DNA of 64,000 bases from Chryseobacterium ureilyticum. GTDB taxonomy: Bacteria; Bacteroidota; Bacteroidia; Flavobacteriales; Weeksellaceae. Made by a program: the position numbers and the translations under genes. The stretch covers positions 179,554 to 243,553 of the forward strand of contig NZ_FTOL01000008.1 of assembly GCF_900156735.1 (NCBI RefSeq), in the 5' to 3' direction. The notes under the pieces were generated by a model. That model saw only the letters and a program-made list of their open reading frames with translations. It ran no database searches and was not told the origin of the DNA. Positions 17,500-25,016 of this stretch are shown piece after piece (positions within the stretch are counted from its first letter, which is position 1; each line of letters begins with the position of its first letter).

Positions 17500-18957
17500 C
17501 TAACTAACTTTTCTACCTCTTGATTTTGCAGGCTTGTTTTGTTGCTCCTGCTGTTTTTCATTTTTAGGTCTTTGTTGCCCGGACTTCAAAGGCTCTTTGA
17601 TGTTTTTGGTCGCTTCGTTGGTTTTACCCTGCGAATTGACGGCAGTTTGCGTTTTGTGGGCTTCGGTAGGTTGCATTCTTTCTTTATATTGATTTGGAAA
17701 CTCAAAGCCAGTTTTTCCGGTGTCTTTGTTGAACGTGATGTAACCGTTATACGTTTGCCCTTTCTTATCGACCAGACCTGCCATATACACGGTTTGACCC
17801 GCTTTGAAATCCTTATACTGCTCATCGGTCAGTTCCTTACCCCGAAATGTTTTTGGGGCTTCCTGTGGTTGGCTTTGCTGATTGTTTTGTTGGTTATTTT
17901 GCTTTTGTCCGTTGGAGTTACTACGGTCAAACAAAAATTCAGTATAGCGTTTATCAGCATTGTACTGTACGGTTGCCGAGAACTCCGTTCCTTTTGTGGA
18001 AATCATCCCCTCCAATTTGAGCGGTTTGCCCTCCATTAAGGTTTGCTTTTGCTCATCGTTCAGTTTTACCCCCTTAATTTCATCGGGAATTTTAATGAAA
18101 TCTGTTCGCAGGGCAATTACATCATTGGTAAGCCTGTCAATACTGATAATAGACGGCATTAGTTCGCCTGTTTTAGAATTGATTAGATTAACCACACGCC
18201 CCATGTTACCTGTTTCGAGCAGGTTTTTCTTATCCTCATCTGTAAACTTGTGTCCGAAGAACTCAAAATGCAGATTAGGTTCTTTTTTGATACCGTGTAT
18301 TGCCACGATAGCATTTCCGTCTTCGCCTTGCTGTAAAGACAGGCGGGCATCTGTGCGGAGGATGGAACCGCCGAGATTGATGCCTATTGGCACAAGTTCG
18401 TTGGTTTTATAACCTCTTAGCAAAGGATCGAGCAGGTTTCTTTTTTCAAGATATTCCTTACTCAATCCGATATTTTTCATTGTATCCCAATCGATCTGCT
18501 CCGGCTTGTAGCGGTATTCGCTTGTTTCCGGTGTTGTTTGTGCTGTTGCCATATCATTTTTATTTTCTTGTTTATTATTCTCTTGTATGTCGGTTTTTAC
18601 TTCGTGTTCTTTCATCATCTTTTCGCCCTCCGGAGTGGGCTTGTCAACCTGCTTCTGCATTTCCTTTGCCTTTTCAATAGCTTCGGGTTCAGCAACTTTA
18701 AAAAATGAAAAGTTGGTTGGATTTTTCAGTTGACTGAAAAAGTTAGAGAAGAAATTAGAGAAGAAATCGCCATGCTTATCCACACGCATAAATTGATTTT
18801 GATTCTTTTTCGTGGGGTCTACGGTTTCCATTTTTCCGTTTTCGTCAATGCTCTTTACGGCTTGGATTTTCATTTTTTCTTTATCCAGCACTAACAATAT
18901 GTCCGATAACTGTTCGGGCATTTCCTGCTTGTTTGTTATTTCTTCGCTCATAATCAT
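17500..18957 (-). CDS. DUF4099/DUF3945 ICE protein
   Basis: The 485-residue protein matches the DUF4099/DUF3945 family found next to topB in Bacteroidetes conjugative elements. An N-terminal region has LSDILLVLDKEKMKIQAVKS. A central domain includes DWDTMKNIGLSKEYLEKRNL. At least two repeated DUF3945-type units follow, around LNDEQKQTLMEGKPLKLEGM and LTDEQYKDFKAGQTVYMAGL. The tail is rich in Gln, Lys and Asn. ATG 18957 and ATG 18951 are both usable. Function is unknown, although operon placement links it to topB. Confidence 0.85.
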   Translation of the reverse strand: MIMSEEITNKQEMPEQLSDILLVLDKEKMKIQAVKSIDENGKMETVDPTKKNQNQFMRVDKHGDFFSNFFSNFFSQLKNPTNFSFFKVAEPEAIEKAKEMQKQVDKPTPEGEKMMKEHEVKTDIQENNKQENKNDMATAQTTPETSEYRYKPEQIDWDTMKNIGLSKEYLEKRNLLDPLLRGYKTNELVPIGINLGGSILRTDARLSLQQGEDGNAIVAIHGIKKEPNLHFEFFGHKFTDEDKKNLLETGNMGRVVNLINSKTGELMPSIISIDRLTNDVIALRTDFIKIPDEIKGVKLNDEQKQTLMEGKPLKLEGMISTKGTEFSATVQYNADKRYTEFLFDRSNSNGQKQNNQQNNQQSQPQEAPKTFRGKELTDEQYKDFKAGQTVYMAGLVDKKGQTYNGYITFNKDTGKTGFEFPNQYKERMQPTEAHKTQTAVNSQGKTNEATKNIKEPLKSGQQRPKNEKQQEQQNKPAKSRGRKVS

Positions 18958-19024
18958 AAAAATTTAAAGTTCATCGCCGAAAGTAAAGGAAGCGTTCACT
19001 GACTTGCCCGATGTGGCACTCAAA

Positions 19025-19037
19025 GGCAGTATTTGTC
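19025..19037 (-). promoter_or_regulatory. Repeated ICE upstream motif, copy 2
   Basis: The + strand reads GGCAGTATTTGTC then G, in the short gap before the DUF3945 gene. It is preceded at 19010-19018 by GATGTGGCA, also found before copy 1. Confidence 0.45.
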
Positions 19038-19050
19038 GCTCATTGGCTTT

Positions 19051-19344
19051 CTATTTGTTCGCAGGAGGGTTAAAGCTCTCCCTGATGAACTGATGCACAT
19101 CGGACAGCTTGTAATACAGCTTTCCGCTTATTGTGTAATAGGGTAGCTTTCCAATGGAGCGATACCGTTGTAGAGAGCGGTTGCTTATTTTCAGCATTTG
19201 CAGTAAGTCTTGATTATCCAGCAATTCTTCGCCATCAATGCTGTTTCGTTTCTTTTGCAAGTCGTCTATATTGTCGCTCAGCATATCGAACCTGTCCATT
19301 ATACGTTCCATCCACGACAAAAATTCCATTCTATCAATATTCAT
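19051..19344 (-). CDS. Helix-turn-helix (excisionase-like) protein
   Basis: The 97-residue product has a coiled N-terminus. A MerR/Xis-type winged helix follows: LLDNQDLLQMLKISNRSLQRY, then the strand part GKLPYYTISGKLYYKLSDVHQF. The family is standard in Bacteroidetes ICEs, where similar small proteins act in excision or in controlling transfer genes. It lies 11 bp downstream of a second protein of the same type, so the two are co-expressed. An accessory excision factor is the most likely role but is inferred. Confidence 0.8.
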   Translation of the reverse strand: MNIDRMEFLSWMERIMDRFDMLSDNIDDLQKKRNSIDGEELLDNQDLLQMLKISNRSLQRYRSIGKLPYYTISGKLYYKLSDVHQFIRESFNPPANK

Positions 19345-19355
19345 AAGGATAAGTT

Positions 19356-19709
19356 TTAAAGTTTGTCGGATTTTATTTTTCTACCTTTTTCGATATAGCT
19401 TTTGCCCTTTTCCATAAGTTGTTGTACATACTCGTCACTACTCTGTATGGCATTGGCATTGAGCATATCCTTAATTGCTCCGATGGTATAGAAATATTGT
19501 CCATAGATTTTTGAATACGCTATCTCGCTTTTATTACGCATACGCCACAAAGTCTTTTCGCTGATGTGCAGATATTGGCATACCTCGTGGTTATTGAGCC
19601 ACAGATCGTCATAGCTTGTGTCTTCCAATCTTTTCAGATAATCAGCAATAGCGTTGATACGGCTATTTAGATTTTTCCACGCTTCTTCTTCTATAGTTAT
19701 GATTTTCAT
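19356..19709 (-). CDS. Helix-turn-helix (excisionase-like) protein
   Basis: The 117-residue product resembles its downstream neighbour. A helical N-terminus leads to LWLNNHEVCQYLHISEKTLWRM, a recognition-type helix pair, and the wing GQYFYTIGAIKDML. Bacteroidetes ICEs typically encode such pairs near the integration/excision end. The upstream gap (19710-19921) contains two copies of a 13-bp repeat and one copy of the shared motif, so this is probably the regulated first gene of the operon. Confidence 0.8.
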   Translation of the reverse strand: MKIITIEEEAWKNLNSRINAIADYLKRLEDTSYDDLWLNNHEVCQYLHISEKTLWRMRNKSEIAYSKIYGQYFYTIGAIKDMLNANAIQSSDEYVQQLMEKGKSYIEKGRKIKSDKL

Positions 19710-19751
19710 TGCATAGCTTTTTAAAGTTCACTATGCAAAATTGCCAAAGGT

Positions 19752-19764
19752 GGCAGTGTTTGTC
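19752..19764 (-). promoter_or_regulatory. Repeated ICE upstream motif, copy 3
   Basis: The + strand reads GGCAGTGTTTGTC, 43-55 bp before the start of the first helix-turn-helix gene. Confidence 0.45.
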
Positions 19765-19772
19765 CGCCAACC

Positions 19773-19895
19773 TTCGCCAATTGGTTTGGGCATTTTTTGA
19801 AAATTTTTACAATTGAAAAAAAAACTTATCAGATAAGGGTTTTAAGGGATTTTAAATGTTTCGTCAACGGATTCAACCACCGTTCGCCAATTGGT
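19773..19895. repeat. Two 13-bp direct repeats containing a palindrome
   Basis: TTCGCCAATTGGT occurs at 19773-19785 and again at 19883-19895, 110 bp apart, about ten helical turns. Each holds the palindrome CCAATTGG. They lie in the regulatory gap between the helix-turn-helix operon and the second RteC gene and could be protein-binding sites. Confidence 0.6.
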
Positions 19896-19920
19896 GTATA
19901 TTGGCAAATGATACAAACAA

Positions 19921-19950
19921 AAAAGCAGTACACGGTAATGTACTGCTTTG
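19921..19950 (-). terminator. Terminator of the second RteC gene
   Basis: The arms AAAGCAGTACA (19922-19932) and TGTACTGCTTT (19939-19949) pair perfectly. On the minus strand the hairpin is followed by a run of T, 20 bp after the RteC stop codon. Confidence 0.8.
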
Positions 19951-19969
19951 AAAATAAGACGATCATAAA

Positions 19970-20815
19970 CTAAAGGTCTTTATCCATATATTCTTCCAAT
20001 GAGTTTTTGAGCTGGTCTAAAAATGCAGTTCGGGAACCGCTTCGGGTTTTCATTCTGTGGAAAGCGTGATGTATATCGTTTAGCGGTGTTTGGAATAAAA
20101 CCTGAAATATCAAGGCTAATTTTTTGATACCGATTTTTCCGTAGCTAACAGAATTTGAGGCATAGATAGCGTATATAAGCTCAATAAGTGCGTTTTGCGA
20201 GTTCGTCCAAGAAATATCCATGTTGGCATCTCCACTTATCAAAACCATTTCGGGATTTTCTTCGGGATTGATTTTAGTAAGTAGATAATTATACAGTAAT
20301 TCATTTGCAATAATATGGGCAACCCGATTGTCATAATACGTTGAGAAATTAAGGTCAATTTCAAAGACACCGCTATTTAACCCATCGTGGTAGTTGATTT
20401 GTCCGAGCCTGAAATAAGTATGGTCACGGTCTGTTCTCCCTGCACGGTAATACTTGTAAAAATCCGTATTACAGATACTATCCTTGTATTCGGATTTGAG
20501 ATTTTTTAATTCATTTTCAAAATAGGCATAATACATTTTGCCGTTGCTGACAGGGCAGGTCGTTTCAATACGGAATACCTTGTTATAATAAATGAGCTTT
20601 CCTAATATCTCTGGTTTGATATTCTTGAAAAAGTCAACCTCCTGTTGTTCATCCTTAAATCCAGTTTGTAAGACTGAAGATTTTACAGAACACAGCATTT
20701 CTCTTAGGAATATGGTCATTTCATAAGCCTCTTCCGATGTTCGCATCATTTGAGAAGATACTTTGTCTTCCTGATGCCGAATTTGCAATAATATTTTGCT
20801 CAACGTAATTTCCAT
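19970..20815 (-). CDS. RteC-domain protein (second copy)
   Basis: The 281-residue protein is a diverged paralogue of the RteC-domain protein at 6072-6896. It shares YYNKVFRIET, FYKYYR, FEIDLNFST, AHIIANELL and ALIELIYAIYA. RteC in CTnDOT binds DNA and activates the excision operon. Here the gene lies next to the helix-turn-helix (Xis-like) operon but ends with its own terminator. It is the last clear ICE gene before the chromosome. A sequence GACACTATTTGTTTC at 20838-20852, just before its start, weakly resembles the shared upstream motif. Confidence 0.85.
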   Translation of the reverse strand: MEITLSKILLQIRHQEDKVSSQMMRTSEEAYEMTIFLREMLCSVKSSVLQTGFKDEQQEVDFFKNIKPEILGKLIYYNKVFRIETTCPVSNGKMYYAYFENELKNLKSEYKDSICNTDFYKYYRAGRTDRDHTYFRLGQINYHDGLNSGVFEIDLNFSTYYDNRVAHIIANELLYNYLLTKINPEENPEMVLISGDANMDISWTNSQNALIELIYAIYASNSVSYGKIGIKKLALIFQVLFQTPLNDIHHAFHRMKTRSGSRTAFLDQLKNSLEEYMDKDL

Positions 20816-21160
20816 AGCATAGACTTTTTAAGTGTTTGACACTATTTGTTTCGGAGCTATATCTATTGTCGGTATGGCAAAATTTGAAAATAATATTGAA
20901 ACTTTTTCCACAGATTCCCCCATATTGGGAAAGATTTTCATTAACGGATGTACTTTAGTAGCTGTGAAAAGATAAAAAAGGGCAAAGTATTTAGTGTTAC
21001 TTTACCCTTATTTTATTAAATTTGCACTAATGATTTACAAGGTAATCAAGTGAAAGTGAGTGCAACAAGCACCATGACTAAATCGTTACCGATACGGTTT
21101 TCAAATCTTGTAAACTACTCTTTATAAACAACTTTTAGCCTTATTAATCTTTTTTAATAA
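20816..21160. other. ICE-chromosome junction region without a gene
   Basis: No coding sequence is visible. The stretch contains an intrinsic-terminator-like hairpin (20978-21009, AAGGGCAAAGTA with TACTTTACCCTT, one mismatch). It also contains inverted TTTACAAG (21033-21040) and CTTGTAAA (21108-21115). The element's right end and attachment core probably lie here or just beyond, since the next sequence is a truncated chromosomal gene. No duplicate of the core could be found because the left end is out of view. Confidence 0.4.
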
Positions 21161-21622
21161 AAAAAAGACCTTTATACCACCTATGTCAGACATGAAGATA
21201 AAACTATAATGAACAGCACACAGTCTGAGGTTTCCGGGGCAAAATATCTTCACAAAAAAGTATATATTCTTACCAGCAAAGACAGTTTTTCTGCATCAGA
21301 AGCACTTGCTTACTTTTTACAACAGCATAAAGTGGCTGAAGTGATAGGTGAAAAAACAGGCGGAGCCGCTAATCCCGTAGATCATTTTATAGTTCAAAAT
21401 CAATATTTACTCCTTGTTCCTTCCGGAAAAGTAAGCTCATTGGTCAATCAAAAAAACTGGAACCATGTTGGTGTAATTCCAGATCAGGAAGTAAAAGCCA
21501 AAGATGCTTTAAAAGTTGCTCATATAAAACTATTGAAAAATATACTAGCAACAGGGACAAAAACAGAATTAACCTCATCTGAAATAGAAAATCTCATTCA
21601 AAAATTAAAATCAAATTCCTGA
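21161..21622 (+). pseudogene. Truncated S41-family peptidase, C-terminal remnant
   Basis: The reading frame encodes the end of an S41 (C-terminal processing/TSPc) protease: VYILTSKDSFSASEALAYFL with the catalytic Ser, then EKTGGAANPVDHF. Homology-like sequence continues upstream of the ATG at 21209 (DLYTTYVRHEDKT) until a TAA at 21158-21160. A full S41 protein would have at least 200 more residues, so the N-terminal part is missing. The break coincides with the inferred end of the mobile element, which suggests disruption by insertion or by rearrangement. A short product from 21209 is possible but would lack part of the active site. Confidence 0.75.
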
Positions 21623-21688
21623 AATTATAAACTAAAAAATAATTCCAGCAACTATATAATTAGATATTAAAACTTAAACCATAATAGA

Positions 21689-22387
21689 ATGAATCCATTA
21701 TTTTTAATTCCAGTCGTAGTAATCATTGCAGGTGTAGCCTTTATGATTTTCATGAATAAGAAACACAAAACAGCGAAATCAGAAATTGATTTAGATGCTG
21801 AAAGAACTAAATATAACCAATACAAAGAGGAACTTTTAGCTCAGGATTTTTCAAAATTAACCCAATGGATGAATGGTAAACCCATCGATGCTTTTACTTC
21901 TGCGTCTGTTCCCCAATCCACAGCCAATAAAGTACAGGAAATTATAACTGATGGGATAAAGAATATAGCCTTATCTGCAATAGGCATAAAGCTGAAACGA
22001 ATCGAAACACATTGTTTTTGGGTTTTAAGTGGTAACAATTTACACTTTTTCAGTACCAATACTATTGGCGAGTTAGATGAAAATATAGTATTTGATAATT
22101 TCAGAATTGAAACAGCCAGTCTTCAATATGGAGGGATCTTGAAGTCACAGTTAGGAGTTTATGCAAAATCATCAGAAGAATATTTACCTCAAACGTATAT
22201 TATCACTTTTGATATTGATGGAAATTCGCTAGCTCTTGAAATTCACGATAGACTTCACTATGCAGTTGATCCCGGAGATATGCTTAACTTAAAAAAACAA
22301 TTAGAATCAAGAGCAAAATACCAGGTAGTTGGAGAGAGATTTGTGAAAATTTTGCAGGATAAATTCTCTAATTTAAAAATGTCTTAA
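21689..22387 (+). CDS. Membrane-anchored protein of unknown function
   Basis: The 232-residue product has one N-terminal transmembrane helix (FLIPVVVIIAGVAFMIFM), followed by a basic segment and a soluble domain I do not recognise. Its stop codon overlaps the start codon of the next gene by one base (TAATG). Translation is therefore probably coupled with the serine hydrolase. The domain is likely cytoplasmic or periplasmic depending on topology. The Lys-rich segment after the helix favours the cytoplasm, which is inference. Confidence 0.65.
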   Translation: MNPLFLIPVVVIIAGVAFMIFMNKKHKTAKSEIDLDAERTKYNQYKEELLAQDFSKLTQWMNGKPIDAFTSASVPQSTANKVQEIITDGIKNIALSAIGIKLKRIETHCFWVLSGNNLHFFSTNTIGELDENIVFDNFRIETASLQYGGILKSQLGVYAKSSEEYLPQTYIITFDIDGNSLALEIHDRLHYAVDPGDMLNLKKQLESRAKYQVVGERFVKILQDKFSNLKMS

Positions 22388-23754
22388 TGATTAAAAGTAT
22401 GAAAAGTTTAGGATTACTATTTTTTTTAGGAGTTAGCTTGCTCCCTATCAAAAGTCTTTCACAAGCTAAAGTGATTGCAGGGGACCGCAACTTAACAAAG
22501 AGCAGAATCAGCCTTTCGGATAAACTATCTCAATATATGAAAGCTCAGACTGACGTGAATGGATTCAGTGGTACGGTTCTGATTGCCAGAAAAGATTCAG
22601 TGCTTTTGAGAGAGGCTTATGGCTATGCAAATTATGAATGGAAAATAAAAACAACCACCAATGCAAAATATAGTCTGGCTTCTGTAAGCAAGCAGTTTAC
22701 CGCATTAGCAATTCTCCAATTGGCAGAGCATAACCTTTTGTCTGTTGACGATCAATTAAATAAATATTTTCCGGGCTTTCCAAAAGGTGATCAGATCACT
22801 CTTCACATGCTGCTTTCCCATATGTCTGGACTTCAGATGGATTTTGATGAACTATATCTGAATCAGGTTGCTTTAACTCAGGATCAGGTATTGAAGCATA
22901 TTATTCAAAAAGAATTCTTATTTACACCTGGAAAACAGACGGCATATAGTAATATTGGTTATTATTTACTGGCTCGGATTATAGAAAAAGTAAGCGGCAA
23001 AAGCTATTCCGAGTACTTAAAAGAAAATATTTTTACTCCACTAAAAATGAATGAAACTGGAGTAATGACCAATGATGAATTAGTCGCGAATATGGCTGAC
23101 AGATATACCAAAAATGGAAAAGATTATACTAAAAATCCATATATTAACTGGTCGTTCAATATTGGACATGATGGAATTTACTCAACAGTTAATGACCTTT
23201 TGAAATGGGATAAAGCATTATATGGTACAGCCATTTTAAGTGAAAAGATGAAGCAATTGATGTTCACATCTTATAATGACCAGAATTTTGGCTATGGTTT
23301 TTTGGTTAATCCTTTTTACAATCAGGGACATACATTGATTGCACATGATGGAGGTTTCTTTGGCGCAATGACTTCTTTTAATCGATATGTAGATGATAAT
23401 TTGTCAATTACTGTTCTTTCTAATAATCAGTCACCGTCTTATATGATTGCTTATGGATTGGCTGCAATATGCTTTGGTAAAGAAGTAGAACTTCCGTATC
23501 ATCATAAGATTTTTAAAAACAATATTTCACTTTACAAGTCCTTTACAGGAAATTATGGAGATATTAAAATTTTTGAAAACAATGGAAAGCTTTATTATAA
23601 TGACATGGATATTGAATTATTTCCGGAATCAGACAACAAATTTTTCAGGTCGGATGATGATAACAGAACCGTGGAATTTATTAAAGACGCCAATGGAAAA
23701 TATTCTGCTATTAAAATAAGTAAGGCTGGGGTAGTGGAATTACGAAAGAAATAA
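22387..23754 (+). CDS. Serine hydrolase, class C beta-lactamase/penicillin-binding-like
   Basis: The 455-residue exported protein has a signal peptide (LLFFLGVSLLPIKSLSQ). The beta-lactamase class C/esterase catalytic motifs are visible: SVSK (Ser99, the SxxK motif), YSN (Tyr187) and HDGG near residue 318 in place of KTG. The C-terminal 100 residues form an extra domain common in such Bacteroidetes enzymes. It probably acts on peptidoglycan peptides, D-amino-acid peptides or esters. Beta-lactam hydrolysis cannot be concluded. The gene is coupled to the preceding membrane-protein gene. Confidence 0.85.
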   Translation: MIKSMKSLGLLFFLGVSLLPIKSLSQAKVIAGDRNLTKSRISLSDKLSQYMKAQTDVNGFSGTVLIARKDSVLLREAYGYANYEWKIKTTTNAKYSLASVSKQFTALAILQLAEHNLLSVDDQLNKYFPGFPKGDQITLHMLLSHMSGLQMDFDELYLNQVALTQDQVLKHIIQKEFLFTPGKQTAYSNIGYYLLARIIEKVSGKSYSEYLKENIFTPLKMNETGVMTNDELVANMADRYTKNGKDYTKNPYINWSFNIGHDGIYSTVNDLLKWDKALYGTAILSEKMKQLMFTSYNDQNFGYGFLVNPFYNQGHTLIAHDGGFFGAMTSFNRYVDDNLSITVLSNNQSPSYMIAYGLAAICFGKEVELPYHHKIFKNNISLYKSFTGNYGDIKIFENNGKLYYNDMDIELFPESDNKFFRSDDDNRTVEFIKDANGKYSAIKISKAGVVELRKK

Positions 23755-23771
23755 TACAATATTATGACCTT

Positions 23772-24362
23772 TTATTTAGGGTATTGAAGTTCCATCAGTT
23801 GCCAGATTGTAAAAACAGAAGTATCTTTTGAATTCTCTACACGAGTGCCTTTCTTTACAAATAGAAAATTGGAATGTAAAAAGTTCTTATCATTTTTATC
23901 TCTGGAAAAGCTAGGGTAGTAGAATAACCAGGCATTTAATGATTTAAGATCCCAGAAGTAAGCATCTCCCGGAGAATCTTTTCTGCGTTCAAATTCAGGA
24001 TATTGCTTTTTAAGCTGTTCAAGTAATGCTGTTATCTCATCCTGTTTTACTGTGGTATACCGGAAGCCAAGATACCTTTGAGATTTACGATTGTCCACAT
24101 ACATTTGAAGATTGTTATAATCTGCTGCTGCACTATTTGGATAAGCATAAGTTTTCAAGTTTATATTACCTATTCTGAATTTATCCAATTGATCAGTTTG
24201 ATAGGAATATACCCCATAATTTACATCCTGAGTTTCTTGTAGTTTATTGGTGTGAATAAGTTCTGTAACTGGCTGACCAAACGGTATGGATAGAAGGTCA
24301 TTTTTCTGTGAATCACATGAAACCATCCCAAAAAAGCCAAGTAATAATAAATATACTCTCAT
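23772..24362 (-). CDS. Putative lipoprotein, unknown function
   Basis: The 196-residue product begins with a lipoprotein signal: a hydrophobic stretch and GMVSC, giving Cys16. The mature part, with FGQPVTELIHTNKLQETQDV and later AWLFYYPSFSRD, is not recognised. It is convergent with the serine hydrolase gene, with only 17 bp between the stop codons. No operon partner is seen, since the next feature is a tRNA on the other strand. Confidence 0.65.
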   Translation of the reverse strand: MRVYLLLLGFFGMVSCDSQKNDLLSIPFGQPVTELIHTNKLQETQDVNYGVYSYQTDQLDKFRIGNINLKTYAYPNSAAADYNNLQMYVDNRKSQRYLGFRYTTVKQDEITALLEQLKKQYPEFERRKDSPGDAYFWDLKSLNAWLFYYPSFSRDKNDKNFLHSNFLFVKKGTRVENSKDTSVFTIWQLMELQYPK

Positions 24363-24479
24363 AATCTTTAAATCTAAGAAAAAATTGCATAATAAATATA
24401 AATAGAAACCTTTGAAATAACATTAAGCACATTTTATATTATAACCATTTTAAAGCTGAGTTTTTCATTAAAGATGTAA

Positions 24480-24593
24480 ATATATCATATAAATACTTAC
24501 TTTTGTACCGCTTCACACGGGGGATTGGCGCAGTTGGCTAGCGCGTTTGACTGGCAGTCAAAAGGTCACGGGTTCGAATCCCGTATTCTCCAC
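24480..24593 (+). repeat. 114-bp inverted repeat, left copy
   Basis: This stretch is identical to the reverse complement of 33589-33702. It comprises 39 bp of leader with the -7 box TACTTTTG (24498-24505), the whole tRNA-Ala and one extra base. Confidence 0.95.
24519..24592 (+). tRNA. tRNA-Ala (anticodon GGC), left copy
   Basis: A complete cloverleaf can be drawn: acceptor GGGGGAT/ATTCTCC, including the G3:U70 pair that identifies alanine tRNAs, D arm GCGC/GCGC, anticodon stem TTTGA/TCAAA with loop CTGGCAG, and T arm ACGGG/CCCGT around TTCGAAT. CCA is not encoded; the sequence after A73 is CTTAAA. The leader has TACTTTTG but no TTTG at the -33 position, unlike the right copy, so expression may be weaker. 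A strong terminator follows at 24603-24637. Confidence 0.95.
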
Positions 24594-24602
24594 TTAAAAA
24601 AT

Positions 24603-24637
24603 AAAAAGACTTGTAATACTGTATTACAAGTCTTTTT
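24603..24637. terminator. Terminator after tRNA-Ala left copy
   Basis: The arms AAAAAGACTTGTAATA and TATTACAAGTCTTTTT pair perfectly around CTG. The site lies 11 bp after the tRNA. Confidence 0.9.
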
Positions 24638-25016
24638 ATTTATTCTATCATTATAATGATTTTCGGCTGTATAAGTGATTGATAAGTAGTTGTTTGTTTT
24701 ATTTTTAAACTTAGAGTCGTAGAACTACGACACTTTTTAAAATAATGTCTATTTCATTTTGTCGTGAATTCTAAACGATATATATTGCAAATACCAAATC
24801 ACTAAAAAAACTTATGAAAAAAAACAGAACACAACTTCTGAAGAAGTACATTCTTGTACTTAATGCATAATTTCTTTCTTAGAGAAATTTAATAGTGTCT
24901 TGCTCATAACAGTTAATTATTAGTATTGCCAATGAGACCGGTAAACTATTGTCTGTTACTTGAGCCAGCTGGTCTCAACCAATACCATATTATTACACAA
25001 CTGAAAAAATTATGTC
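24638..25016. other. Upstream region of vgrG, no gene
   Basis: This is AT-rich non-coding sequence with a short perfect hairpin GTCGTAG-AA-CTACGAC at 24716-24731. A larger imperfect hairpin has arms at 24924-24941 and 24969-24986 (TATTG/CAATA and TGAGACC/GGTCTCA), just before the vgrG start. No convincing promoter pair or open frame was seen. The hairpin could be a leader structure or a recombination relic. Confidence 0.4.

Larger units (their letters stand above)
1..21150. mobile_element. Part of a CTnDOT-like integrative conjugative element
   Basis: The block carries the accessory gene set usual for Bacteroidetes ICEs: two RteC proteins, a methylase-helicase of about 1,800 residues, DUF1896, topoisomerase III, DUF3945 and tandem helix-turn-helix proteins, nearly all on the minus strand. 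Efflux and outer-membrane cargo lies to the left. It is visibly richer in G+C than the genes right of 21,200. The left end lies outside the window. The right end is placed between the second RteC gene and the truncated S41 gene, from gene content only. No integrase, relaxase or tra gene is visible, so mobility cannot be judged. The exact attachment site was not identified. Confidence 0.75.

Noticed and set aside
17539..18680. Overlapping plus-strand frames opposite DUF3945
   Set aside because: Their order and composition mirror the conserved minus-strand protein.
21033..21115. TTTACAAG/CTTGTAAA inverted pair as the ICE attachment core
   Set aside because: Only suggestive: the other end of the element is outside the window, so no matching core can be shown.
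22387..23754. Beta-lactam resistance gene
   Set aside because: SxxK and YxN are present, but the third motif is HDGG rather than KTG and many such proteins are peptidases or esterases, so resistance is not claimed.
24814..24870. 18-codon frame MKKNRTQLLKKYILVLNA before vgrG
   Set aside because: Too short, no promoter or terminator, and not supported as a leader peptide by codon bias for one amino acid.
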